Part shown: piece after piece, positions 53,765 to 62,460 of the stretch
How the letters are laid out: every line of letters starts with the position of its first letter
How positions within the stretch are numbered: position 1 is the first letter of the stretch
From: Nocardioides flavescens
GTDB taxonomy: Bacteria; Actinomycetota; Actinomycetes; Propionibacteriales; Nocardioidaceae
Assembly: GCF_009823805.1 (NCBI RefSeq)
Contig: NZ_WUEK01000002.1
Coordinates: 310,001 to 374,000 of the forward strand
DNA length: 64,000 nucleotides
Direction of reading: 5' to 3'
Program-made: the position numbers and the translations under genes
Notes under the pieces: generated by a model
The model's input: only the letters and a program-made list of their open reading frames with translations
Database searches by the model: none
Told to the model about the DNA's origin: nothing

Positions 53765-56223
53765 CAGGAGCCCAGCCTGAGCGCCTGGGTCACGTCGCCG
53801 CCCTCGGTGACGGTGACCATCGCCGTCTGCTGGGTCAGCCCGGCGGCGGTGACGGTGATGCTGTAGGTGCCCGCGGGCAGGCCGGCGAGGCGGTAGCCGC
53901 CCTGGGAGAGCGCCGTGCCGGGCGCGCCCGAGGTGGTGGTCCAGGTCCGGTTGCCGTTGCTCGCGGTGATCGTGGCGCCGTCGTAGCGGCGTCCGTCGGG
54001 GCCCGTGACCGTGCCCGAGACCGTGCCGAGCTGGGAGTGCATGGTGACCTTGACCGTCGGTGCGGGACCGTCGGCGGTCAGGCTGACGGGGACCGTCTCC
54101 GGGGCGTAGCCGTCGAGGGTGAAGGTCAGGGTGTACTCCCCGGGGGCCTGCAGACCGTTGAGGGAGAAGGTGCCGACCAGGCCCTGGGTGAGCGTCGTCG
54201 TGGCCGGGGCGCCGGTGGTCCCGGTCGTGCCGGAGGTGCCCGTGCCACCCGTGCCGCCCGTGACGTCGCTCGTGCCGGTGGAGCCCGTGGTGCCGGCCGC
54301 GCCGGTGCTGCTGCCGCCGACCCAGACCTGCACGCCGCCGAGCTTGGTGCCGCCGGGTCCGGTGACGCGCCCCGAGACGCTGCCGGTGCCGCGGGCGAGG
54401 GTCACCGACAGGTCGGTGCGGCTCTCGCCGGCGGCGAGGTCGACGATCTCGGTGCTGCTGCCGTGACCGTCGGCGGTGAAGGTCAGCACGTAGGTGCCGG
54501 GTGTCGGCAGGTCGCCGAGCGTGAAGGCGCCGACGGCGCCCACCGTCGGGGTGACGACGCTGACCTGCTCGCCGCCGCTCTCGGTCGTCACGGTGACGTT
54601 GCCGATGGGGCCGCCGGCGTCCTTCACCGTCCCGCTGATCTGGCCACCGCCGGCGCTCAGCACCACGCTCGGCTGGAGCCGCTGCTCGCCCCCGTTGACG
54701 GTGGTGAGGACCTTCGTGGCGGCGTACCCCGGGGAGGTGAAGGAGAGCTCGTAGGTCGCCGGCGCGGGCAGACCCGGGAGCGTGTAGCCGCCGTCGCCGC
54801 CTGTGGTCGTGCGTGCGACGACGGTGCCCGCGGCGGCGGGCGCGTCGCTGCCCGGCGCCGGCACGACCGGTGCTGCGCCCTGCGTGGTGCCGCCCGCGAC
54901 GCGGGCGACGACGGTGGTCACGGGCGGGGTGAGCGCGGAGCCCGGGTCGACCGAGCCGGAGACCTGCGCCGGCAGGCCGGCGACGACCGCGTCGATGCCC
55001 TGGGTGCTGCCCTGCGCGGCGACGTTCACCTCCGTCGCGCCCCGGCGGCTGGGGGCGGCGGGATACCACACCGGAGTGAAGCCGTCGGCGCTGAACTTCA
55101 GGACGTACGCCGTCGGGAACAGCCCCGCGAGGGAGTAGGTGCCGTCGGCCTGTGACGCCGCCTGGCTGACCAGCACCGGACCGTCGCGGCCGGTGCGGTA
55201 GGCCTGCACGAGGATCCGGCCGACGGGCTGCTGGCTGCTGGCTGCCGTCACCGTGCCGCTGATGGCACCCCCGACCCCGGGGTCGAGCAGCCCGGTCTTG
55301 GACATGGCGCCGGCGGGCGCCGCGGCGGTGCCCGCCCCGGCGGTCGCGGCGGCACCGTCGGCACCCGCGGCCCCGCCGACGGTGGCGTCGGCTGCGGCGG
55401 CGTCGTCGGAGGTGGTGAAGAACGACGCGGGCGCGGTCTTGGTGACCGGGTCGCCTGCGAAGACCTGGGTCAGACCGAGCAGGAACGCCGCTGCCCAGAG
55501 CCCGATGATCGTGAGCAGGACCAGGGCCGTGATCAGGCCGCGGCTGATGGTGGGTCGCTGCCGCAGCCGCAGCGCGACCTCGTCCTCGACGTCCGGTCCC
55601 TGGTCGGCCTCGCCCATCGCCGGGATGGAGTAGGCGCGGCGGCCGGTGAGCACGACCCGGACCGGGCGCTCCACCTCGCCTCCGGTGAGCATGCGCGGAC
55701 CCCGCACCACCAGCAGCACCGGGGTGCTCGTGCCGGGCTCGACGCGCAGGGTCTCCGGCGAGAAGCGCGTCGCCGTGCGGGAGTCCTCGAGGACGGAGCC
55801 GAGCGTCGCGTCGAGCGCGACGTTGCCGGTGTTCTCGACCGCGAGCAGGAAGCGCCCGGCCCGTCGCGCCCGGACCACCTCGGGGGAGCGGACCACGCGG
55901 GCTGCCGGACGCGCCGACACCGAGAGGTCGATGTCGAGGTGCTGGGTGGGCGCACCCGCGCCGTGGCTGACCACCTCGACGGTGACCGGGTGAGTCCCGG
56001 CGGGCTGCGTCGTGGGCACCGTGATCGACACCCGGAGCTGGCCGGTCGCGTCCGGGAAGAGCGGCAGCAGCTGCGGCTCGACCGCCACCTCGGCGTCCGG
56101 CAGACCGATGACGCGGGCGGTGACGCCGTCGATGAGGTCGCCGGTGTTGACCACGTCGACGACCACCTCGACGGTGGCTCCGGGCTCGACCTGCCGGACC
56201 TGCTGGTCGGTGGCTACGCGCAC
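53764..56223 (-). CDS. Bitopic protein with carboxypeptidase-regulatory-like repeats (819 aa)
   Basis: First of the three related genes. Residues 1-200 contain two Ig-like domains (VEVVVDVVNTGDLIDGVTARV, FLLAVENTGNVALDATLGS). A helix lies at about 230-256 (ITALVLLTIIGLWAAAFLLG), then an Ala/Gly-rich linker and about six repeats (GGAISGTVTAASSQQPVG, GTYVLTFTADGHGSS, GEYTLTFTLDGYAPE). A Thr/Gly-rich insert near residue 640 (TGSTGTSDVTGGTGGTGTSG) looks like a spacer. GTG start. The 232-base gap upstream separates it from the YbjN-like gene and should hold a promoter. Confidence 0.88.
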   Translation of the reverse strand: MRVATDQQVRQVEPGATVEVVVDVVNTGDLIDGVTARVIGLPDAEVAVEPQLLPLFPDATGQLRVSITVPTTQPAGTHPVTVEVVSHGAGAPTQHLDIDLSVSARPAARVVRSPEVVRARRAGRFLLAVENTGNVALDATLGSVLEDSRTATRFSPETLRVEPGTSTPVLLVVRGPRMLTGGEVERPVRVVLTGRRAYSIPAMGEADQGPDVEDEVALRLRQRPTISRGLITALVLLTIIGLWAAAFLLGLTQVFAGDPVTKTAPASFFTTSDDAAAADATVGGAAGADGAAATAGAGTAAAPAGAMSKTGLLDPGVGGAISGTVTAASSQQPVGRILVQAYRTGRDGPVLVSQAASQADGTYSLAGLFPTAYVLKFSADGFTPVWYPAAPSRRGATEVNVAAQGSTQGIDAVVAGLPAQVSGSVDPGSALTPPVTTVVARVAGGTTQGAAPVVPAPGSDAPAAAGTVVARTTTGGDGGYTLPGLPAPATYELSFTSPGYAATKVLTTVNGGEQRLQPSVVLSAGGGQISGTVKDAGGPIGNVTVTTESGGEQVSVVTPTVGAVGAFTLGDLPTPGTYVLTFTADGHGSSTEIVDLAAGESRTDLSVTLARGTGSVSGRVTGPGGTKLGGVQVWVGGSSTGAAGTTGSTGTSDVTGGTGGTGTSGTTGTTGAPATTTLTQGLVGTFSLNGLQAPGEYTLTFTLDGYAPETVPVSLTADGPAPTVKVTMHSQLGTVSGTVTGPDGRRYDGATITASNGNRTWTTTSGAPGTALSQGGYRLAGLPAGTYSITVTAAGLTQQTAMVTVTEGGDVTQALRLGS

Positions 56224-56409
56224 GGCAGCGGCTCCGCGGTCCGCAACGGTGCGGTACCGGACAAGAGGGACAAGACGGGCGTCCCTTCGTGTCGGGTCCC
56301 GGACGACGCCAGAAGCCTAAGCAGCCCGCCTCAGACCCACCATGGTCCATGCGAGCCATATCGGCATGGTCAGGACCGCGTCGACCCCGGTCGGCGAGCC
56401 GCCCGTCTG

Positions 56410-56455
56410 GGGCCACCCCCGGCGCGCGGCCGGTCGCGCGCAGGCGGGGGTGCCC
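56410..56455 (-). terminator. Two-part hairpin downstream of the YbjN-like gene
   Basis: Outer arms GGGCCACCCCCG (56410-56421) and CGGGGGTGCCC (56445-56455) pair with one bulged base. They enclose an inner GCGCGC/GCGCGC stem (56422-56427, 56436-56441). It starts directly after the stop of the YbjN-like gene and separates the DUF4157 operon from the giant-protein operon. Confidence 0.6.
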
Positions 56456-56941
56456 TCAGTCGGCCTCGATCTGCGCGACGATGTCGGCCACCGGCACCGA
56501 GCCGGCGACGACGGCCACGAGCCCGGACAGGTAGCGGTCCATGACCCGGATGTTCGCGGCGGCCAGGTCCAGCACGACCGCCTGGAGCACATCGGGGTCG
56601 TCGAGGACGACGTCGGGCAGCGTGGCGAGCTCCAACCCGGTGCGCACCCGTGGCTCACCGCTGTCGCGGTCGAGCTCGAAGGTCGCCGCGACGAGGCCGA
56701 GGTTGGCCCGGTCGACGAACTCCGACATCCGCTGCATCGTCGCGTCGTCGCCCTCGGCGACGTCGACGGGGGAGAGGGAGTAGAAGACGAACAGGTCGTT
56801 GTCGTCGTCGGTGATGACGAGCGCCGACCAGTCGCCGTCGCTGCCCTCCACGTCGACGGCGTACCCGCCGTCGTCGTCCATCTCCGTCGTCGGCCAGTCG
56901 GCGAAGGCCCGGCCGGCGGCCTCGAAGATCCGTCCGCCCAC
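56456..56941 (-). CDS. YbjN-domain protein, secretion-chaperone-like fold
   Basis: A 161-aa acidic protein: a helix, strands (GYAVDVEGSDGDWSALVITDDDNDLFVFYSLSPV), a long helix (MQRMSEFVDRANLGLVAATFELD), then strands and a C-terminal helix. This is the type III secretion chaperone/YbjN pattern. It starts one base after the stop of the DUF4157 gene, so the two are almost certainly coupled. A role as chaperone or loading factor for that protein is inferred from fold and position. GTG start. Confidence 0.78.
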   Translation of the reverse strand: MGGRIFEAAGRAFADWPTTEMDDDGGYAVDVEGSDGDWSALVITDDDNDLFVFYSLSPVDVAEGDDATMQRMSEFVDRANLGLVAATFELDRDSGEPRVRTGLELATLPDVVLDDPDVLQAVVLDLAAANIRVMDRYLSGLVAVVAGSVPVADIVAQIEAD

Positions 56942-56942
56942 G

Positions 56943-59870
56943 TCAGCCCCGCGCCTGGATGCGGGCCTGGACCTCGAGCTCGAGGAACTTCATCTTCGCG
57001 AGCTCCTGAGGGGTCGGGCTGGTGGTGTTGATCTTGGCCAGCACCTGGAACAGCTCGTCGTTGGGGGCGCTGAGGACCTGCTTGACGAACGCCGGGTCGA
57101 GCGGGACGGGTCTGCCGATGCGGTCGTCGGGTGAGGTGTCGCGGGCGACCTCCAGCTCGGCGCGTCGCTGACGGTCCTCGGTGGAGCGCGGGAGGTCCTT
57201 GGCGGCTGTGCCGCGGTCGGCCATGATCACGCGCGTCTTGGCCAACGACTTCTCGTTCTTCTCCTTGTCGCGCAGGGCGTAGAAGAGCGTCGACTTCGTC
57301 CCGCGGTCGTCGCGGCCGCTGGTGTAGGTCTTGTTCTTGGCGTCCACGAGCTGCTTGGCGTCGGCCCAGTTGTCCTTCATGCTCTGGTACTTCGCGCTGA
57401 TCTTGCCGGGCAGCCCCTTGATCGCGCTGGCGACGGCGCCGGGTGCGCCCTTGATCTTCTCCAGGGTGGACTTCTCCATCCCGACGGGCTCCTTCTCGGA
57501 GCCGAGGGCACTGGCGACCGAGTCCTTGGCCGCGGTGACCTTCTGCCCGACCGTCTTCGGGTCGCCGGTGGTGTCGAGGTGGTCGAGCACCTTCTCGCGG
57601 ATCTCCTCCAGCCACATCGACTTCACCTCCGAGGCGGTGATGCCGTACTCCTCGAGCGTCATGATCGCGTAGGGGAGCTGGTGCTTCTTGGCGGCGACGA
57701 TGATGACGTCGACCGAGGAGCCGACGTCGAACTTCAGCACGTCGCGAGAGGCGGACTCCTTGTGCTTGACGTTGCGGTCCGTGAGCGCGGTGGAGGCCTT
57801 CGACTCCATGACGGTGTCGTAGATCTTGTGCCCGACGGTGTGCAGCAGGTCGACGATCGTCACCGCGGTCTTGGCGGCCGCGGGCACGCCCATGCCGCCC
57901 GCGGAGGCGACCTCCCCGATGCTGAGACCGAGGTTGGTGAGGTTCTTGCCGAGCGACCACGCGCTCTTCTCGATCAGCTGGGCGGTGCGGCTGTTGATCC
58001 GGTCGTACGACGCGGCGAGGGGCGCCTTGCGCGAGACCAGCGCCTCCTCGACGCTGACCACGCCGATGGCGTGGCGGTCGAGGATGGGCATCAGCTGCAG
58101 GGCGCTGTCGATGGCCCCGAGCGCCGCGGTGATGAGCCCGACGATGGGGATGGCGGTCGTCGTCTGGCCGACCACGCTCTGCAGGCCGCCGAAGGCCTTC
58201 ACCCCGGCCTGGGCCGTCTCCAGGGTCGTCTTGGTGAGCTTCGTGGCGTCGGTCAGGATCGTCACGCCCTGGCGTGCCGCCTGCACGCCCGCGCCCTTGT
58301 CGGCGGTGCCCTGGCGGATGTCGCCGATCTGCTGCACGAACTTCAGGACGTCGGAGACCATCGTCAGCAGCTGACCCAGCCCGGCGCCACTGGCCCCGAC
58401 GACCGAGGCGACGTCGGTGTCGGCCGCCTTCGTGACCATCTTCTGCTTGATCAGGCCCTCGGTGCCGCCCTTGGTGGCCATGCCGAGGCCGTTGACGACG
58501 GTGCCGCCCGTGCTGAGTGCACTGCGGGCGCTCTCGAGGTCCTCGTCCTTCCCGAACTCCTCCTCGTCCGCCTTGCGCGCGGCGTCCTTGCGGACGGTCT
58601 TGTCCTGACCCGGGCCGACCATCCCGTTGCCGGTCTTGAGGACGGCGTCCTGGCCCTTCTGGGTGCTCTTGTCCGCGAACTCCTTCTTCTGCTCCTCGGA
58701 CTGCTTCTCCTGCACCCGGGCCTTGCGGCGTTCGAGCTCGCGCTGCTCCTTGAGCTTCTTCTCCGCCTTCTCCGGCGTCATGTGCGCGCCGTAGGACTCC
58801 TCGTTGTCGGCCAGCAGCTTGCTCGACTGGCCGACCTTCTCCTCCTTGCCCTGGCGCGACAGCTCGGCGACCTCGTTGAGCGCCTTGTCGAACTGGTCGA
58901 AGCGCAGGGGCCGCAGCGCGCGGACCTCGGGTGACGCCGAGGCCCAGACGGCCTCGGCTGCCTCGTCCTGCTTCTCCTCGAGCTCGGCGCCGGTGAGCGT
59001 CGCGTTGTCGCGGGCGACGGCGGCTCGTACGGCGCGCTCGAGCTTGAGCCTGTTCTCGAACTGGGCCTGGAGCTGGACGAGGTCCTTGGGCGTGAAGAGC
59101 TTGGAGGTCGGGTCGGCCTCGTAGGACAGCTTGATGCTCTTGGTGAGCGCCTTGTGGTCGGCGTTGACCAACTTGGCCTCCTTGCGTGCCGCCTTGTCCT
59201 CGGCCTCCATGTCCTTGCGGTTCTGCTTCGCGGTGTCGGCGCGACTGAGCGGACCCTCCTTGGGCGCGGCGTCCTTCTTCTTGAACGGGTTCCAGAGCCG
59301 GTGCACGGACCCGCCGCCCTGGACGACGTGACCGAGCTCGTGGGCCAGCACCCGCTGGCCCTTGGCCGACCCCGGGTCGTAGGCACCGGCGCCGAAGAAG
59401 ACGTCGTTGCCGGTCGTGAACGCCTCGGCGGAGATCTTGCGCGAGATGCGCGCCGCGCGGTCGTCGCGGTGGATGCGCACCTTGCCGAGGTCGCGGCCGA
59501 AGGCGCCCTCCATGGCCGAGCGCAGCGGCGCGTCGAGCCGCTCGCCGCCGCCGACCGCCCGCTCGATCTCCGACTGCGTGCCGGCGTCGAGCGCACCGCC
59601 CTCGTAGCCGATCGTGGCGTCGGCGGCAGGGGCGTGGCTGCGGCTGATCCCGCACGCCGCCGAGTGCACGTGCTGCTCCTGCTCGGCAGGCCCGGCGAGG
59701 CCCACCGGCTCGAGCCCGGCGAGACGGCTCAGTGCCGCGTCGGCCCGGCGGTCGGCGTCGAGCTCGGCGTGGTCGTCGGCCGCGCCGACCTCCATCTGGC
59801 GGCGCACGGGCGCGACCTGCTCGTGCTGCTCACGCTGCTCGCGGTCGGATCGGGTGTCGAGGTCAGGCAT
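56943..59870 (-). CDS. DUF4157 (eCIS core domain) metallopeptidase-like protein, candidate eCIS cargo
   Basis: A 975-aa protein. Residues about 93-190 form the DUF4157 domain: SEIERAVGGGERLDAPLRSAMEGAFG, VRIHRDDRAARISRKISAEAFTTGNDVFFG, and the zinc motif VLAHELGHVVQGG (HELGH near 177). Residues 195-420 are a charged, probably coiled-coil region rich in Lys and Glu. Residues about 430-700 contain amphipathic or hydrophobic segments (GLGQLLTMVSDVLKFVQQIGD, IPIVGLITAALGAIDSALQL). DUF4157 marks eCIS-linked cargo or tail-associated proteins. ATG overlaps the ATPase stop by 8 bases. Confidence 0.87.
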   Translation of the reverse strand: MPDLDTRSDREQREQHEQVAPVRRQMEVGAADDHAELDADRRADAALSRLAGLEPVGLAGPAEQEQHVHSAACGISRSHAPAADATIGYEGGALDAGTQSEIERAVGGGERLDAPLRSAMEGAFGRDLGKVRIHRDDRAARISRKISAEAFTTGNDVFFGAGAYDPGSAKGQRVLAHELGHVVQGGGSVHRLWNPFKKKDAAPKEGPLSRADTAKQNRKDMEAEDKAARKEAKLVNADHKALTKSIKLSYEADPTSKLFTPKDLVQLQAQFENRLKLERAVRAAVARDNATLTGAELEEKQDEAAEAVWASASPEVRALRPLRFDQFDKALNEVAELSRQGKEEKVGQSSKLLADNEESYGAHMTPEKAEKKLKEQRELERRKARVQEKQSEEQKKEFADKSTQKGQDAVLKTGNGMVGPGQDKTVRKDAARKADEEEFGKDEDLESARSALSTGGTVVNGLGMATKGGTEGLIKQKMVTKAADTDVASVVGASGAGLGQLLTMVSDVLKFVQQIGDIRQGTADKGAGVQAARQGVTILTDATKLTKTTLETAQAGVKAFGGLQSVVGQTTTAIPIVGLITAALGAIDSALQLMPILDRHAIGVVSVEEALVSRKAPLAASYDRINSRTAQLIEKSAWSLGKNLTNLGLSIGEVASAGGMGVPAAAKTAVTIVDLLHTVGHKIYDTVMESKASTALTDRNVKHKESASRDVLKFDVGSSVDVIIVAAKKHQLPYAIMTLEEYGITASEVKSMWLEEIREKVLDHLDTTGDPKTVGQKVTAAKDSVASALGSEKEPVGMEKSTLEKIKGAPGAVASAIKGLPGKISAKYQSMKDNWADAKQLVDAKNKTYTSGRDDRGTKSTLFYALRDKEKNEKSLAKTRVIMADRGTAAKDLPRSTEDRQRRAELEVARDTSPDDRIGRPVPLDPAFVKQVLSAPNDELFQVLAKINTTSPTPQELAKMKFLELEVQARIQARG

Positions 59871-61680
59871 CGAAGTCCTCTGCTCTCAGGATGCGGCCGA
59901 GCTTCTTGTACTCACCCGCGAGTGCGGAGAGCAGGTGGTCCATGTCGAGGGGGCGGCCCTCGTCGGCGGCGCGGAAGGCGCCGGCGACGACCGCGTTGCG
60001 GATCAGGCCGCCGGCGATCTCGAAGCGCTCGGCGAGCCGGTCGAGGTCGATGTCGGCCGTGGGGATGTCGCCCGAGGCGAGGTGGTGCGCCCAGATCGCG
60101 CGGCGCTCCTCGACCCCGGGCATCGAGAACGGCACGACCTCGTGGATGCGGCGCAGGAACGCCTCGTCGATGTTCTTGGGCAGGTTGGTGGCCAGCACCA
60201 CCACCCCGTCGTAGCTCTCGAGGCGCTGGAGGAGGTAGGACACCTCGAGGTTCGCGTAGCGGTCGCGGCCGTCCTTGACCTCCGAGCGCTTGCCGAACAG
60301 CGAGTCGGCCTCGTCGAAGAACAGCACCGAGCTGCCGGCCGACGCGGCCGCGAACAGCTTCTCGAGGTTCTGCTCGGTCTCGCCGACGTACTTGCTGACG
60401 ACGGAGGAGAGGTCGACGCGGTACAGGTCGAGACCGAGCGTGTGCGCGACCACCTCCGCCGCCAGCGACTTGCCGGTGCCGGACGGGCCACTGAACAGCG
60501 CCACGACCCCGCGGCCGGACGCGGCCGTGACGCCCCACTCGTCGTAGACCCTGCCCGCCTGGCGGAACCGCGCCACGATCGTGCGCAGCTGGTCGGTGCG
60601 GGGCTCGCTGAGGATGAGGTCGTCCCAGGTCTTGCGCGGGCGGATCCGTCGTGCGAGCCGGCCGAGCGGGCCTGCGAGCAGTCGGCGCACGGCGAGGTCG
60701 AGGTCGCCGCCGACGGCGGGCAACGCCTGGCTGACCTGCTCGAGCTGGTGTGCCGTCAGGCGGTGACGGTGCTCGGCCCCAGGACCGAAGACGCTCTCCC
60801 ACTCCTGGGGCGAGACCACGTCGTCGCCGGCCCGCACCTCGACGCGCGGGCGTGACGGGAGCTCGCCCAGCGCGAGCTCGTCGAGGCTCGACAGGGCCCA
60901 CGGCAGGTGGACGGCGCGCTCGATCCAGCGGCGACCCTCGGCGGGCAGCGCCTCATCGACCTCGAGCAGCACACCGCTGCCCGTCACCGTCGCCTCCCGC
61001 ACCAGCGCCGCCCAGCCGGCCGGGTGGGCCGGCACGGGGCTGACGAGGTAGGCGGAGGCCGCCCGGTGGAGGCCCACCGCGTCGCGGCGGCGGACCGGGT
61101 CGGGCCCCGACACCACCACGAAGTCGTCGTCCACCGGCTCCGTGGTGGACGGGGTCTCCATCAGCCACGCCCCCGAGGGCAGGTCCGGGTCGGGGGAGGG
61201 GTCGCCCGCGATGGCCCACACGACGCCCGGCGCGAGGGCGATCTCGGTGCTGGCCCAGGGCCCGCGCTGCACGAGCTCGACGAACGCCGCGCGCTGCAGG
61301 CTGGAGGCCGGACCCGCAGCCTCCACGCACGCACTCGTGCTGCCGAGCAGACGCGCCGCCGCACCGAGCGTCAGCCGACCGGAGCGCCCGTCGTCGCGCA
61401 GCGCGGACACCCGGGCCGTGCGCGCGAGATCGGACTCGCAGGCCACCAGGAGGGCGAGCAGCTCGCGGGCCGCGCCGTTCGCGCCGGCATTGGTGCAGAC
61501 GGTCGAGAACGCGTCGGCGGAGCCGGTCAGGGCGAGCTCGGCGCGCGCGTGCGCCAGGCGGTGCTCCAGCAGGACGGGATCCGTGTCGGTGTCGAGCGCC
61601 CGGGCGAGCGCGGCGTCGGCGAAGCGCAGGAAGGGCGGCTGTGCCGCCTCCTGCGCGGTGTCGCTGACTGTGGTCGTCAC
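59863..61680 (-). CDS. AAA+ ATPase of the eCIS locus (Pvc15-like)
   Basis: A 605-aa protein. The N-terminal about 330 residues form a less conserved, possibly winged-helix and degenerate AAA region. The active AAA module has Walker A SGPSGTGKSLAAEV (about 397-405), sensor-like VSKYVGETEQNLEKLF, Walker B SVLFFDEADSLFGKRSEV, and LATNLPKNIDEAFLRRIHEV with the arginine finger. An AAA+ ATPase of this type is a standard member of eCIS clusters, perhaps for assembly or cargo loading. GTG at 61680 is chosen. Divergent from the Pvc16-type gene. Confidence 0.88.
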   Translation of the reverse strand: MTTTVSDTAQEAAQPPFLRFADAALARALDTDTDPVLLEHRLAHARAELALTGSADAFSTVCTNAGANGAARELLALLVACESDLARTARVSALRDDGRSGRLTLGAAARLLGSTSACVEAAGPASSLQRAAFVELVQRGPWASTEIALAPGVVWAIAGDPSPDPDLPSGAWLMETPSTTEPVDDDFVVVSGPDPVRRRDAVGLHRAASAYLVSPVPAHPAGWAALVREATVTGSGVLLEVDEALPAEGRRWIERAVHLPWALSSLDELALGELPSRPRVEVRAGDDVVSPQEWESVFGPGAEHRHRLTAHQLEQVSQALPAVGGDLDLAVRRLLAGPLGRLARRIRPRKTWDDLILSEPRTDQLRTIVARFRQAGRVYDEWGVTAASGRGVVALFSGPSGTGKSLAAEVVAHTLGLDLYRVDLSSVVSKYVGETEQNLEKLFAAASAGSSVLFFDEADSLFGKRSEVKDGRDRYANLEVSYLLQRLESYDGVVVLATNLPKNIDEAFLRRIHEVVPFSMPGVEERRAIWAHHLASGDIPTADIDLDRLAERFEIAGGLIRNAVVAGAFRAADEGRPLDMDHLLSALAGEYKKLGRILRAEDFDA

Positions 61681-61762
61681 GGTGCTGGTGCCATGGCCGC
61701 TGGTCGTGGGCCTCTCCGACGGGGGAACGCGACCAGCCTCGCGGAGGAGGCCTGGTGCCGCA

Positions 61763-61780
61763 ATGGCCCGACCGGGCCAT
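61763..61780. promoter_or_regulatory. Dyad in the divergent eCIS spacer
   Basis: ATGGCCC-GACC-GGGCCAT has 7-base arms and lies in the 192-base spacer between the AAA+ and Pvc16-type genes, roughly midway. It is a candidate operator that could control both halves of the eCIS accessory genes. Confidence 0.45.
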
Positions 61781-61872
61781 GAGGACCCCTCTTCACCCGG
61801 CCCGACCGGAGGGAGTGGACCCGTGGGTGGGCGGTGGCGGGCGGGCCGCTCGGCGTGCGAGCATCTCGGCTC

Positions 61873-62460
61873 GTGTTCATCAGCCACGCCGACACGGCCC
61901 TCGAAGCGTGGTTGCGCGCCGCTCTGCCGCTCTCGGAGGAGGTCGGCGACGTCTCCTTCGACGCACCCAACGGTCAGTGGTCGGCCCAGCTGTCCCGGAT
62001 CACCGTCAGCCTCTTCCTCTACGACGTCTCGCGCAGCACCCGTCCCTCGGCCGCGGCCCAGCTGCGCCGCACCCCGGACGGCACCGTGGAGAGCCGGCGC
62101 CGGCCCCTGCCGATGATGACCCTGAGCTACCTCGTGAGCGCCTGGGCCGGCAGTCCTCGCGACGAGCACCAGCTGCTCAGCGACGTGGTCGGGCTGCTGG
62201 CGGCGACCGACGCGGTGCCGGCGCAGTTCCTCGCCGACGACGCCGTCTCGGGCATCCAGCTCCAGCTCGGCGACGAGCGGGCGGTCCCGCGCGAGCTGTG
62301 GACCGCCGCGGGCGGTCAGCTCAAGGCCTCGACACTGCTGCAGGCCACCGTCGCCGCCGACGCCTTCGACTGGGAGGCCGCCGCGCCGCCCGTCGAGCGC
62401 CTGGCCGCGATGGCGCGCCGCATGGACGACGCGACCCGGGGTGGCGCTCGTGCGCGCTGA
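61873..62460 (+). CDS. Pvc16/DUF4255-family eCIS protein
   Basis: A 195-aa protein matching the Pvc16 N-terminal domain: ADTALEAWLRAALPLSEEVGDVSFDAPN, LSRITVSLFLYDVSRSTRPS, LPMMTLSYLVSAWAG, HQLLSDVVGLLAATD, and VPRELWTAAGGQLKASTLLQATVAAD. Proteins of this family form the distal cap of contractile injection particles. The length is the short actinobacterial form. GTG start. The lipoprotein gene overlaps its end by about 10-20 bases. Confidence 0.88.
   Translation: MFISHADTALEAWLRAALPLSEEVGDVSFDAPNGQWSAQLSRITVSLFLYDVSRSTRPSAAAQLRRTPDGTVESRRRPLPMMTLSYLVSAWAGSPRDEHQLLSDVVGLLAATDAVPAQFLADDAVSGIQLQLGDERAVPRELWTAAGGQLKASTLLQATVAADAFDWEAAAPPVERLAAMARRMDDATRGGARAR

Noticed and set aside
45159..56223. 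Active carboxypeptidases, suggested by the repeat family name
   Set aside because: Only the regulatory-like beta-sandwich repeats are present; no peptidase M14 HxxE...H zinc site was found in any of the three proteins.
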